From DATAZK01 sp965199805 (GTDB lineage: Bacteria; Actinomycetota; Actinomycetes; Frankiales; Frankiaceae), in NCBI GenBank assembly GCA_965199805.1, contig CBDATO010000003.1, forward strand, positions 62,001 through 126,000: DNA of 64,000 nucleotides, given 5' to 3'. The position numbers and the translations under genes are program-made. The notes beneath the pieces were generated by a model, which made no database searches, was not told where the DNA came from, and was given only the letters and a program-made list of their open reading frames with translations. Shown here one piece after another: positions 40,516 to 48,324 of the stretch; within the stretch, counting starts at the first letter, position 1, and each line of letters opens with the position of its first letter.

Positions 40516-41256
40516 TCACTTCTTGAGTCGGCGGCTGCCTCCGTGCCAGTCCTCGACGGTGCCCGCCTCGTCGGCCTCGATGCCGAGCGCGCGCAGCTGC
40601 GGCATCTCGCGCAGGCTGCGCTTGAGCTCGGCGAAGCCGGCGAATTGGGCGAGGCCGATGACGTGGTCCCAGAGCTCGGCTGCGTCCCGCTCCGACGGCA
40701 GCCGGCTGATGACGGGGCCGAAGAAGGCGACGCCCTCCGGCGGCTGGAACTGCAGGATCGGCGTCCCGACGTCCTTGCCGGTCAGCGCCAGTGCCGTCGT
40801 GGTCTCGGTCTCGATCTCGGCATCGAACGCCTCGGAGTCCAGGGCCTCCACCAGCTCGGCCGGCAGGCCGAGCTCGGCGAGCACCGGGCCGACCACCTCG
40901 GGTGTCGCGGGATCACGGAAGGTGCGCTCGCTGTCCCAGAGCCGGTGGCCCAGGGCAGAGTAGAAGTCGCCGGTGGCTCCCCGGCCGTGCTCGGCGCGGA
41001 TCCGGGCCGCGACGCGCAGCAGGCGCAGGCCCGAGCGGTGCATGCCCTCGTACTCGGGCGGGAACTGGGCCGCGTAATCGACGTTCTTGTTGACGAAGCG
41101 CAGGGCGATGAACCGCCAGTCCACCCGGTAGTCGCGCTGGGCGGCGACCTGGCGCACCCACTTGCTGGTCATCCAGGCGAACGGGCAGATCGGATCGAAG
41201 TAGAAGTGCAGGTCGTACTCGGCTGGTGTCGCGTCGGATGCTGCCGGGCTGCTCAT
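40516..41256 (-). CDS. DsbA-family protein, Rv2466c-like
   Basis: A 246-residue thioredoxin-fold DsbA protein. The active-site region reads FYFDPICPFAWMTSKWV near 18-34: one cysteine is present (CPFA), and the second cysteine of a CxxC is not. VDWRFIALRFVNKNV near 50, FYSALGHRLW near 102 and TPILQFQPPEGVAFFGPVISRLP near 182 fit the mycobacterial Rv2466c mycothiol-dependent reductase group. A single cysteine implies a monothiol or mycothiol-linked mechanism rather than dithiol exchange. It is divergent from the PPOX gene at 41299. Confidence 0.85.
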   Translation of the reverse strand: MSSPAASDATPAEYDLHFYFDPICPFAWMTSKWVRQVAAQRDYRVDWRFIALRFVNKNVDYAAQFPPEYEGMHRSGLRLLRVAARIRAEHGRGATGDFYSALGHRLWDSERTFRDPATPEVVGPVLAELGLPAELVEALDSEAFDAEIETETTTALALTGKDVGTPILQFQPPEGVAFFGPVISRLPSERDAAELWDHVIGLAQFAGFAELKRSLREMPQLRALGIEADEAGTVEDWHGGSRRLKK

Positions 41257-41298
41257 CGCCCGACCATAGGATCAGCCCCCGACGGGTGAGGAGGACGG

Positions 41299-41739
41299 GT
41301 GCCCGAACTGAGCGACGCCGAGGCCCGGGCCCGGTTCGCGGCGGCCCGGGTGGCGCGGCTCGCCACCGTCACCCCCGACGGGCGGCCGCACCTGGTGCCG
41401 ATCGTCTTCGCCCTCGTACGCGTGGTCGGCGGTGACGTCGTGTACTCCGCGGTCGACGGCAAGCCCAAGCGCAGCCAGGCCCTGCAGCGGCTGGCCAACG
41501 TGCAGGCCGCGGCGGCCGCCGCGCTGCTGGTCGACCACTACGCCGACGACTGGACCGAGCTCTGGTGGGTGCGCGCCGACGGACGCGGCCGCGTACTCGA
41601 TCCGGGGACGGCGGAGGCCCGGGAAGCGGTCGCCGCCTTGGGTCAGCGGTATCCGCAGCACCGGGAGCAGCCGCCCACCGGGCCGGTGCTGGCCGTCGAC
41701 GTCGAGCGCTGGACGGGATGGACCCACCAGGCCGGCTGA
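41299..41739 (+). CDS. PPOX-class split-barrel oxidoreductase (TIGR03668-like, F420/FMN)
   Basis: A 146-residue split beta-barrel protein. RFAAARVARLATVTPDGRPHLVPIVFAL near 11-38 is the first cofactor strand pair, and VYSAVDGKPKRSQALQRLANVQAAAAAALLVDHY near 48-81 the phosphate-contact and second strand region. WWVRADGRGRVLDPG follows. The sequence order matches actinobacterial TIGR03668 proteins, annotated as F420-dependent, though FMN cannot be excluded. GTG 41299 has GAGGAGGA upstream. Its stop is only 4 bp from the lysozyme stop on the other strand. The substrate is unknown. Confidence 0.87.
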   Translation: MPELSDAEARARFAAARVARLATVTPDGRPHLVPIVFALVRVVGGDVVYSAVDGKPKRSQALQRLANVQAAAAAALLVDHYADDWTELWWVRADGRGRVLDPGTAEAREAVAALGQRYPQHREQPPTGPVLAVDVERWTGWTHQAG

Positions 41740-41743
41740 CAGG

Positions 41744-43372
41744 TCAGCCGACCGTCGGCACCGCCTTGTTGGTCGCCGCCAGCCAGGTCACGTTGCCGTG
41801 CTGGAAGTCGCTGCGGCGCCCGCCCCGTACCGAGTACTCGTCGCTGGTCGGCAGGCCCAGGGTGCTGCGCGCGTTGCCCGCAGCGTTCCACAGGTTGCGG
41901 ATGGCACCGCGCACCTCGTGGGCGCCCGTGCCGGACGACCAGTACAGGTCGGCGCCGGTGAAGGCGTTGTAGCGGCCGGTGCCGGACGAGCTGGGCAGCT
42001 CGTCGGTGAGCGGATAGCCCACGAAGCCGGTCGGCCCGCCGAGTGCACGCCACTTCGCCCGGATCGCACCGCCGACCGCGTGGGCGCCGGTCCTCGACGT
42101 CCAGTAGATCGATGAGCGGCCCAGGCCGGAGAACGTGTTGTACGAACCCACGCCGTCGGGCGCACGGGTCTGGTCGGTCAGCGGGAAGCCCAGCACGCCC
42201 GCCGGGCCGCCGAGGGCCTTGTAGCGGGCGAGGATCGCGCCGTGGACCAGGTGCGTCCCGGTCGCGGTCGAGGAGTAGATCGAGCCGTAGCGGTAGTCGC
42301 GGGCCGTGCCGCCGGCGACCGCGTACTGGGCACCCGTGGGCGCCCCGAGGTAGCCGGCGCCGCCGAGCTTCGCGTAGTAGGCGTCGATCGGGTTCGACGC
42401 GACGCTGCCCGGACCGGTCGGTCCGCTCGGCGCCGTCGAGGTGGGCAGGCTCGCCGTGGGTCCGGTGGCGAACGCCTTCAGCTGCGCGAGGCTGCCGTTC
42501 CAGACGTCGGCGTCACCCGGGAAGACGCCGGAGTCGCTGTACTGCCAGATCGACTGGTAGGTCCATCCGGCGGGCATCGGGCCTGCGGTGGTGAGCGGGC
42601 TGCCCGTCCAGTACGCGACGAAGAGCGGGTTGGTCGCGCCGAAGGTCGGGTTCGAGCCGGTGCACATGTTCCAGTAGTTGGTCGACGTGTAGATCACCGG
42701 ATAGACGCCGGTACGCGCCTTCACCGTGTTCGAGAAGTCCCGCACCCAGGCGACCATCTGGGTCGGGGTGAGGCCGTAGCAGACCTGGCCGTAGGGGTTG
42801 TACTCGAGGTCCAGCATCGGCGGCAGCGTCATGCCGTCGGGCGACCAGCCGCCGCCGTTGTCGACGAAGTAGTTGGCCTGCTGCGCGCCGCCGCTGCGGT
42901 CGGGCAGGGCGAAGACGTACGAGCCGCGCACGATCCCGGCGTAGTACGAGCCGGTGTACTGCGCCGCCCAGATCGGGTTGCGGAAGTTGGTGCCCTCGGT
43001 GGCCTTGATGTAGACGAACTTGGCGCCGGCGGCAGCGGTCACGGGCCAGTTGACGCTCGGCTGCCAGTTGCTCACGTCGTGGCCGAGCACGAGGCCGGCG
43101 GCGGTCGTGGCGTAGGCGCGCTTGGTATCCGGTGTGGCCCGCGCGGTACGCGCCGCCGCGGCCATCGCCGCACCCTCGTGCGCCCGGATGCCCGAGCCCA
43201 TGGTGGCGGTGCCGGGTGCCGGTACTGCCGCACCGGACGCCGACGCCGGACCCGCAGCGGTCAGCACCAGCGCGGCGGCAAGGGCCAGCACGCCGGCTCC
43301 GGCACCCAGCCGGAGCCGCGTCGTACGGGCGGCTGACCGCGGGGGCGGCTGCGGTGATGTCACGGCGTCCAT
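41744..43372 (-). CDS. Secreted GH25 lysozyme with LGFP repeats
   Basis: A 542-residue exported muramidase. A signal peptide with hydrophobic core GAGVLALAAALVLTAAGPASAS covers about residues 25-46. The GH25 domain follows: LGHDVSNWQPSVNWP near 95 (first acid), FVYIKATEGTNF near 115, PPMLDLEYNPYG near 172 (catalytic D/E pair) and WQYSDSGVFPG near 253. The C-terminal third has four LGFP-type repeats (LGAPTGAQY, LGFPLTDQT, VGYPLTDEL, LGLPTSDEY), cell-wall anchoring modules of mycolata and relatives. It cleaves peptidoglycan outside the cell. ATG 43372 has GAGG upstream; GTG 43384 is an alternative. Confidence 0.92.
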   Translation of the reverse strand: MDAVTSPQPPPRSAARTTRLRLGAGAGVLALAAALVLTAAGPASASGAAVPAPGTATMGSGIRAHEGAAMAAAARTARATPDTKRAYATTAAGLVLGHDVSNWQPSVNWPVTAAAGAKFVYIKATEGTNFRNPIWAAQYTGSYYAGIVRGSYVFALPDRSGGAQQANYFVDNGGGWSPDGMTLPPMLDLEYNPYGQVCYGLTPTQMVAWVRDFSNTVKARTGVYPVIYTSTNYWNMCTGSNPTFGATNPLFVAYWTGSPLTTAGPMPAGWTYQSIWQYSDSGVFPGDADVWNGSLAQLKAFATGPTASLPTSTAPSGPTGPGSVASNPIDAYYAKLGGAGYLGAPTGAQYAVAGGTARDYRYGSIYSSTATGTHLVHGAILARYKALGGPAGVLGFPLTDQTRAPDGVGSYNTFSGLGRSSIYWTSRTGAHAVGGAIRAKWRALGGPTGFVGYPLTDELPSSSGTGRYNAFTGADLYWSSGTGAHEVRGAIRNLWNAAGNARSTLGLPTSDEYSVRGGRRSDFQHGNVTWLAATNKAVPTVG

Positions 43373-43552
43373 GGCGGGCCTCACGTGTCGGCAACAGGCG
43401 GGGGAGGGCTGCCGGCGGGCGACCCGGGTGCGCGTGAGCGCTGGAATTCCATCGGCGCAACTCCCCGGGTTCTTGACCGGACGTGCCGATGCAGCTGAAC
43501 CATCGCAGGTCAGGGGCGGCTCCGTGGCGTCAAAGCCGAAGAAGCCGCGCGG

Positions 43553-44338
43553 ATGGTGCACGATTGGCCGATGGACTGGAGGTGGGTGACTGGGCACTAC
43601 CAGGACGAGATCGTCCGGTCCCACAAGCAGCCGCTGCTCCTGCTGCTGCTCGCGCTGGTGCTGAGCTTCGGCTTCATCCGGATGAGTACGCGCATGATCC
43701 GGGCGCAGGTGAAGTGGTGGCCGGGCAACGTGAGCGCCGGCGGCGTCCACCTGCATCACGAGTTCATCGGCGTCATCCTGATGCTGATCGCGGGGATCCT
43801 GAGCTTCGCGGTCAAGGAGACCTACCTGTCACGTGACCTGCTCGCGGTGGCGTTCGGGATCGGCGCCGGGCTCGTGCTCGACGAGTTCGCCCTGCTCCTG
43901 CACCTGCAGGACGTGTACTGGAGCTCCGAGGGCCGGACCTCGATCGACGCGGTGATCGTTGCCGTGACGCTGACCGGGATGCTGCTCGTGCGGGCCTCAC
44001 CGTTCGGCGTACGCGACCTCGGCGGCGACGAGGCCACGGCCCGCTGGGTCGCCGTGTCGATCCTGCTGCTCAACCTGGTGCTGACGATCGTGATGGGCCT
44101 CAAGGGCAAGTTCTGGTTCATGGTGCTGGGCACGTACGTGCCCGTCGTGGGCATCATCGGCGCGGTCCGGCTCGGCACGCCCCGCAGCGTCTGGGCCCGC
44201 CGGTTCTACGACGGCGCCAAACGCTCGAAGGCGGAGGCCCGCAACGCCCCGTGGGAGCGGCGCCGCCAGCACCTCGTCTCGCTGATCGGCGGCAAGCCGA
44301 GCCAGCCCGACCCGACCGTCCCGGCGTCCGGGTCCTGA
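43553..44338 (+). CDS. Integral membrane protein, unknown function
   Basis: A 261-residue polytopic membrane protein that I cannot name. Hydrophobic segments include about residues 27-42 (PLLLLLLALVLSFGFI), 69-87, 93-110, 132-148, 165-183 and 188-206. A conserved-looking HLHHEF lies near 65, before the second segment, and LLLHLQDVYWSSEGR near 113, with several histidines that might bind a metal. The tail of about 50 residues is basic and cytoplasmic. ATG 43553 and ATG 43571 are both possible; neither has a strong ribosome-binding site. It is divergent from the lysozyme, about 180 bp apart. Confidence 0.7.
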   Translation: MVHDWPMDWRWVTGHYQDEIVRSHKQPLLLLLLALVLSFGFIRMSTRMIRAQVKWWPGNVSAGGVHLHHEFIGVILMLIAGILSFAVKETYLSRDLLAVAFGIGAGLVLDEFALLLHLQDVYWSSEGRTSIDAVIVAVTLTGMLLVRASPFGVRDLGGDEATARWVAVSILLLNLVLTIVMGLKGKFWFMVLGTYVPVVGIIGAVRLGTPRSVWARRFYDGAKRSKAEARNAPWERRRQHLVSLIGGKPSQPDPTVPASGS

Positions 44339-44488
44339 GCCGCGGCGTGACCGGCTCGCTGCCGGATCCGCGCGCACCGGCGTCACACGCCCCGAAGCCC
44401 TGGAGTCCTGTCGGGGGTCTGTGCGAGGGTGAGCTCCTGCTTCACCAGGGGCAGCCGGCCACCGAAGTCGAGAGTGGGTTCGTTCACC

Positions 44489-45487
44489 ATGACGCTGACC
44501 GCAAGTGCGCCCGACGCGGGTGCGCAGACCTTCGAGAGCCTCGACGCCTACCGCGGTGAGCTGCGCGGCTACTGCTACCGGATGCTCGGGTCGGTGTTCG
44601 ACGCCGACGACGCCGTGCAGGAGACGCTCGTCAAGGCCTGGCAGGCCTACGACCGTTTCGAGGGCCGGTCGTCGCTGCGGTCCTGGCTGTACCGGATCGC
44701 GACCAACGTGTGTCTCGACAGCCTGCGCAGCCGCGAGCGCCGGGCGATGCCGATGGACCTGTCGCAGCCCGTCCCGGCCTCGACCGAGCCGGTCGCCACC
44801 CTGCCCGATGCGTCGTGGATCGAGCCGGTGCCCGACGGCGAGGTCGGAGCCTTCGACACCGTGCGCCCCGAGGGCGACCCGGCCCAGCGTGCCGTCTTCC
44901 AGGACACCGTGCGCCTCGCGTTCATCGCCGCCCTGCAGTCGCTGCCCGCCCGCCAGCGCGCCGTGCTCATCCTGCGCGAGGTGCTCTGCTGGCAGGCGAC
45001 GGAGGTCGCCGAACTGCTCGGGACGACGGTGGCGTCGGTCAACTCCGCCCTGCAGCGCGCCCGGGCGACGCTGACGGCCACGGCCCACAGCGCCGACGAG
45101 CGGCCGGCGGCGCTCGACGCCGAGCAGGAGGCGCTCCTCGCCCGTTACGTCACCGCCTTCGAGGCGTACGACATCTCCTCGCTGGTCAGCCTGCTGCACG
45201 AGGACGCGAGCATGTCGATGCCCCCGTTCGAGCTGTGGCTGCGTGGCCGCACCGACATGGAGCAGTGGTATCTCGGCCACGGCAGCGGCTGCCGGGGATC
45301 ACGGCTGGTGCCCACCGTGGCCAACGGCTGCCCGGCCTTCGGGCAGTACCGCGTGTCGGCCTCGGGCGGGTGGGAGCCGTGGGCGATCCAGGTCGTGGAG
45401 CTCTCCGGCGACGGCATCCAGCACGTGCACCACTTCCTCGACACCGCGCTCTTCGCACGGTTCGGCCTGCCCGCCCACCTCGACTGA
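44489..45487 (+). CDS. ECF sigma factor with SnoaL-like C-terminal domain (SigG/SigX5-like)
   Basis: A 332-residue ECF sigma factor. Region 2 is LRGYCYRMLGSVFDADDAVQETLVKAWQAYDRFEGRSSLRSWLYRIATNVCLD near 26-78. Region 4 is ALQSLPARQRAVLILREVLCWQATEVAELLGTTVASVNSALQRARATL near 149-196. The last 110 residues form a SnoaL-like fold (YVTAFEAYDISSLVSLLHEDASMSMPPFELWLRGR), which in such sigmas controls activity in place of a classical anti-sigma factor. No anti-sigma gene is adjacent. ATG 44489 is favoured because the family starts just before the DAYRGELRGYC block. Confidence 0.9.
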   Translation: MTLTASAPDAGAQTFESLDAYRGELRGYCYRMLGSVFDADDAVQETLVKAWQAYDRFEGRSSLRSWLYRIATNVCLDSLRSRERRAMPMDLSQPVPASTEPVATLPDASWIEPVPDGEVGAFDTVRPEGDPAQRAVFQDTVRLAFIAALQSLPARQRAVLILREVLCWQATEVAELLGTTVASVNSALQRARATLTATAHSADERPAALDAEQEALLARYVTAFEAYDISSLVSLLHEDASMSMPPFELWLRGRTDMEQWYLGHGSGCRGSRLVPTVANGCPAFGQYRVSASGGWEPWAIQVVELSGDGIQHVHHFLDTALFARFGLPAHLD

Positions 45488-45520
45488 CCGGCTCCTCGAC
45501 CGGCATTCAGGAAGGACGGC

Positions 45521-45829
45521 TCAGCAGCTCTCGTCGGGGTCGACGACCCCGTCCAGGCCGGCGAAGTCGAGCAGCGCCTGCAGGCTGAGCGCGGGCCCGC
45601 CGACGGGGGAGCCGGCGTCGGGCTGCACCTGGAGCGCGGCGCCGCGCCGCCGGGTGAGCAGGCGCAGCCGGGCCAGGGCCTCGACCACGCTGAGGTCCAC
45701 CCGGCCGGCTGTCGTGACGACGAGCCGGGTGGCCCCGGTGTCCAGCACCTCGTGGGCGATCCGGCACAGCTCACCGGCCTGCGCGTCGTCGACAGGGCCG
45801 GTGATGACGACGGCACGCGCAGCGCTCAT
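45521..45829 (-). CDS. STAS-domain protein (anti-sigma factor antagonist type)
   Basis: A 102-residue single STAS domain. VVITGPVDDAQAGELCRIAHEVLDTGATRLVVTTAGRVDLSVVEALARL near 6-54 shows the beta-alpha layout of SpoIIAA-like anti-anti-sigma factors, with the phosphorylation loop around RVDLSVVEAL, where the serine at about 46 is the candidate site. SLQALLDFAGLDGVVD is the last helix. It could act on an anti-sigma kinase, but none is in the window. ATG 45829 is chosen; ATG 45853 is an alternative. It is convergent with the ECF sigma gene, 33 bp apart. Confidence 0.78.
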   Translation of the reverse strand: MSAARAVVITGPVDDAQAGELCRIAHEVLDTGATRLVVTTAGRVDLSVVEALARLRLLTRRRGAALQVQPDAGSPVGGPALSLQALLDFAGLDGVVDPDESC

Positions 45830-45903
45830 CCCCGACCCGCCCGGCTCCATCACCGGCAGACGCCGCGGCGGGCGTCAACTCATCGCTGAGGGTGGTGACG
45901 AGC

Positions 45904-46629
45904 TCAGCGGCGGTTCTTCCAGTTGGTGAGGGCACAGGTCAGCTCGGACTCGTCGAGCGCCGGCACGACCAGCGGCGTCTGCCCCGGCCGCTGCCGCAGC
46001 GAGTCGAGCAGCAGCTGCAGATACCGCAGCCAGGCGTCGGGGCGCAGGTCCTGCGTGCACTGCGCGAGCGAGGTGACCATGAGCACGACGACCGCGATGT
46101 CGGTGGGGCCCACGTCGGCCCGGGCGTGGCCCTGCTCCTGGGCGCGCTCGAGCAGGCGGGCCATGGTCGGCATGATGCGGTTACGGCCGCGGGCCACGTG
46201 GGTCTGGCCGTAGTCGGAGTTGTGCAGCACGTCGTGCAGCCCACGGTTGGCCGCCTGCTCCGCGCCGATCACGCGCAGGAAGTCGGTGAGTGCACCCCAG
46301 GCGTCAGGAGCTTCCGCCGCTGCCTCGGCCAGCTGGGCGAGCCGCTCGATCTCGCTCTCGAAGAGGGCTTCGATCAGCGCCTCCTTGTCCGGGAAGCGGC
46401 GGTAGACGGTGCCGACCCCGAGGCCGGCGGCCTCGGCGACGTCGTGCAGAGTCGCGTCCAGCCCACGGTCGGCGAAGACGATCGCGGCGGCCTCGACGAT
46501 GCGGGCCCGGTTGCGCTCGGCGTCGGCGCGCAGCCGGCGCGGACCGCCCGCCACCACGTCAACCGCGGCCGCACCGTCACCGCCGACGGGCGGCAAGGCA
46601 GCCGTGTCGCTTTTTGTTGCTGACGTCAC
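45904..46629 (-). CDS. TetR/AcrR-family regulator of the adjacent MFS exporter
   Basis: A 241-residue TetR repressor. The DNA-binding helix-turn-helix is RNRARIVEAAAIVFADRGLDATLHDVAEAAGLGVGTVYRRFPDKEALIEALFE, about residues 40-91. The ligand domain, with GALTDFLRVIGAEQAANRGL, resembles the multidrug-sensing group. GTG 46629 is preferred. It is divergent from the MFS gene at 46752, and the 122-bp gap carries two copies of a GGAC-N7-GTCC operator, arguing for autoregulation and control of the exporter. Confidence 0.88.
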   Translation of the reverse strand: MTSATKSDTAALPPVGGDGAAAVDVVAGGPRRLRADAERNRARIVEAAAIVFADRGLDATLHDVAEAAGLGVGTVYRRFPDKEALIEALFESEIERLAQLAEAAAEAPDAWGALTDFLRVIGAEQAANRGLHDVLHNSDYGQTHVARGRNRIMPTMARLLERAQEQGHARADVGPTDIAVVVLMVTSLAQCTQDLRPDAWLRYLQLLLDSLRQRPGQTPLVVPALDESELTCALTNWKNRR

Positions 46630-46650
46630 GGGTCGAGCGTACGCCGCAAG

Positions 46651-46705
46651 CGGACATCTCAAGTCCACTTCTGTTAGCGTCGATTACCGGACATGGCGAG
46701 TCCAC
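46651..46705. promoter_or_regulatory. Two operators for the TetR regulator
   Basis: CGGACATCTCAAGTCCAC (46651-46668) and CGGACATGGCGAGTCCAC (46688-46705) share the GGACAT-N4-AGTCCAC frame, an inverted repeat GGAC-N7-GTCC. Their starts are 37 bp apart, between the divergent TetR and MFS genes. Binding to both would cover the two promoters. Confidence 0.7.
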
Positions 46706-46751
46706 TTATCGCCCGTTCGACATCTTTCCGCTGACCAGTCGGAGACGGCAC

Positions 46752-48257
46752 ATGAGCATCCTCGAGAAGGCGCCGGCGGGCGCCGGCCCCCAGACGGCCG
46801 AAGACCCGGAAGCCGGCGGCCCACGCAAGGGCGCCGTCCTCGCCATCCTGATTCTCGCCCAGCTGATGATCGTGCTGGACGTGACGGTCGTGAACATCGC
46901 GCTGCCCAGCGCGCAGAAGGCCCTGGGCTTCGGCACAGACAGCCGGCAGTGGGTCGTCACGGCCTACTCGCTGAGCTTCGGCAGCCTGCTGCTGCTCGGC
47001 GGCAAGCTGTCGGACCTGTTCGGCCGGCGCAACACGCTGATGATCGGTCTCGTCGGCTTCGCCGTCGCCTCCGCCATCGGCGGTGCGGCGACCAGCTTCG
47101 GGATGCTGGTCATCGCCCGCGCCGCCCAGGGCGCGTTCGGGGCGCTGCTCGCCCCGTCCATCCTGGCGATCCTCGCGACGACCTTCACCACCCCGGAGAG
47201 CCGGGCCAAGGCGTTCGCCATCTTCGGTGCGGTCGCCGGTGCCGGCGGCGCGGTCGGCCTGCTGCTCGGCGGCGTCCTCACCGAGTACCTGTCCTGGCGC
47301 TGGACCTTCTTCGTCAACCTCTTCATGGCCGCCATCACGGTGGTCGGCGCCCTCGCACTGCTCCCGCGCCGTGAGGCGGCGGCAGCCCGCTCGCGCATCG
47401 ACCTGCCCGGCACCATCGCCGTCACGCTCGGCCTGGTGGGCATCGTGTACGGCCTGGGCCACGCCGAGAGCGGTGGCTGGAGCAGCCTCGCGACGGTGTT
47501 GCCGCTGGTCTTCGGTGTGGTGCTGCTCGTCGCCTTCTACCTGATCGAGAGCAAGGTCGTCGACCCGCTGCTGCCGCTTCGCGTCGTGAAGGACCGCACC
47601 CGCGGTGGCTCGTACCTGCTGATCGGCATCTCGGGCGCCGGCATGTTCGCGGTCTTCCTGTTCCTCACCTACTTCATGTCGCAGGTGCTGCGCTACAGCC
47701 CGGTCATGACGGGTGTGGGCTTCATGCCGATGATCATTGCGATGATCATCGTCACGGTCACCGCCGGACCGGCCCTGCTGCAGCGCTTCGGACCGCGTCC
47801 GCTCATGTCGGGCGGCTCGCTCGTCGGAGCGGCCGGCATGTTCTGGCTCGGCCATCTCGACATCAGCAGCACCTACTGGGGCGTTGTCTTCCCGGGCCTC
47901 GTGATCGTCGGACTCGGCATGGGCATCGTCTTCGCCCCGGCCATCAACGCCTCGACCGCCGGGGTCCGGCTCGAGGACGCCGGTGTGGCGTCGGCCATGG
48001 TCAACGTCGGCCAGCAGGTGGGCGGCTCGATCGGCACCGCCCTGGTGTCCACCTTGTCGGCCACTGCCGCGGCGAACTACCTCATCGGCAAGGAGCAGAC
48101 CGCGGCCGTCCTCGCCGAGGCCAGCATCCGGTCGTACACGATGGCGTTCAACGTCGGTGGCTTCATCTTCCTGCTGGGCACGGTGCTCGCCGCCGTCGTC
48201 CTGAAGAGCGGCAAGCTGCCCTCCTCGCCCGAGGGCGTCACCGCGATGGCCCACTGA
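46752..48257 (+). CDS. MFS drug exporter, 14-TM EmrB/QacA (DHA2) type
   Basis: A 501-residue major facilitator protein. MIVLDVTVVNIALPSAQKAL near 38-57 is the motif D1 of 14-helix drug:H+ antiporters. GGKLSDLFGRRNTLM near 82 is motif A, AQGAFGALLAPSILAIL near 123 lies in helix 4, and GAVAGAGGAVGLLLGGVLTEYLSWRWTFFVNL near 160-191 is motif C. These features place it in the DHA2 family, exporting lipophilic cations or antibiotics. ATG 46752 has GGAGACGG upstream. The divergent TetR and twin operators suggest drug-inducible expression. A hairpin follows the stop. Confidence 0.92.
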   Translation: MSILEKAPAGAGPQTAEDPEAGGPRKGAVLAILILAQLMIVLDVTVVNIALPSAQKALGFGTDSRQWVVTAYSLSFGSLLLLGGKLSDLFGRRNTLMIGLVGFAVASAIGGAATSFGMLVIARAAQGAFGALLAPSILAILATTFTTPESRAKAFAIFGAVAGAGGAVGLLLGGVLTEYLSWRWTFFVNLFMAAITVVGALALLPRREAAAARSRIDLPGTIAVTLGLVGIVYGLGHAESGGWSSLATVLPLVFGVVLLVAFYLIESKVVDPLLPLRVVKDRTRGGSYLLIGISGAGMFAVFLFLTYFMSQVLRYSPVMTGVGFMPMIIAMIIVTVTAGPALLQRFGPRPLMSGGSLVGAAGMFWLGHLDISSTYWGVVFPGLVIVGLGMGIVFAPAINASTAGVRLEDAGVASAMVNVGQQVGGSIGTALVSTLSATAAANYLIGKEQTAAVLAEASIRSYTMAFNVGGFIFLLGTVLAAVVLKSGKLPSSPEGVTAMAH

Positions 48258-48274
48258 CGGCACTGCTCTTCGCG

Positions 48275-48311
48275 AACCCCGTTCCGGGCGCACACCGCCC
48301 GGGACGGGGTT
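48275..48311. terminator. Bidirectional 16-bp hairpin
   Basis: AACCCCGTTCCGGGCG (48275-48290) pairs with CGCCCGGGACGGGGTT (48296-48311) with one G-U, loop CACAC. It separates the MFS stop (48257) from the convergent ROK stop (48325). Confidence 0.8.
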
Positions 48312-48324
48312 TCGTGCGTCCCGG

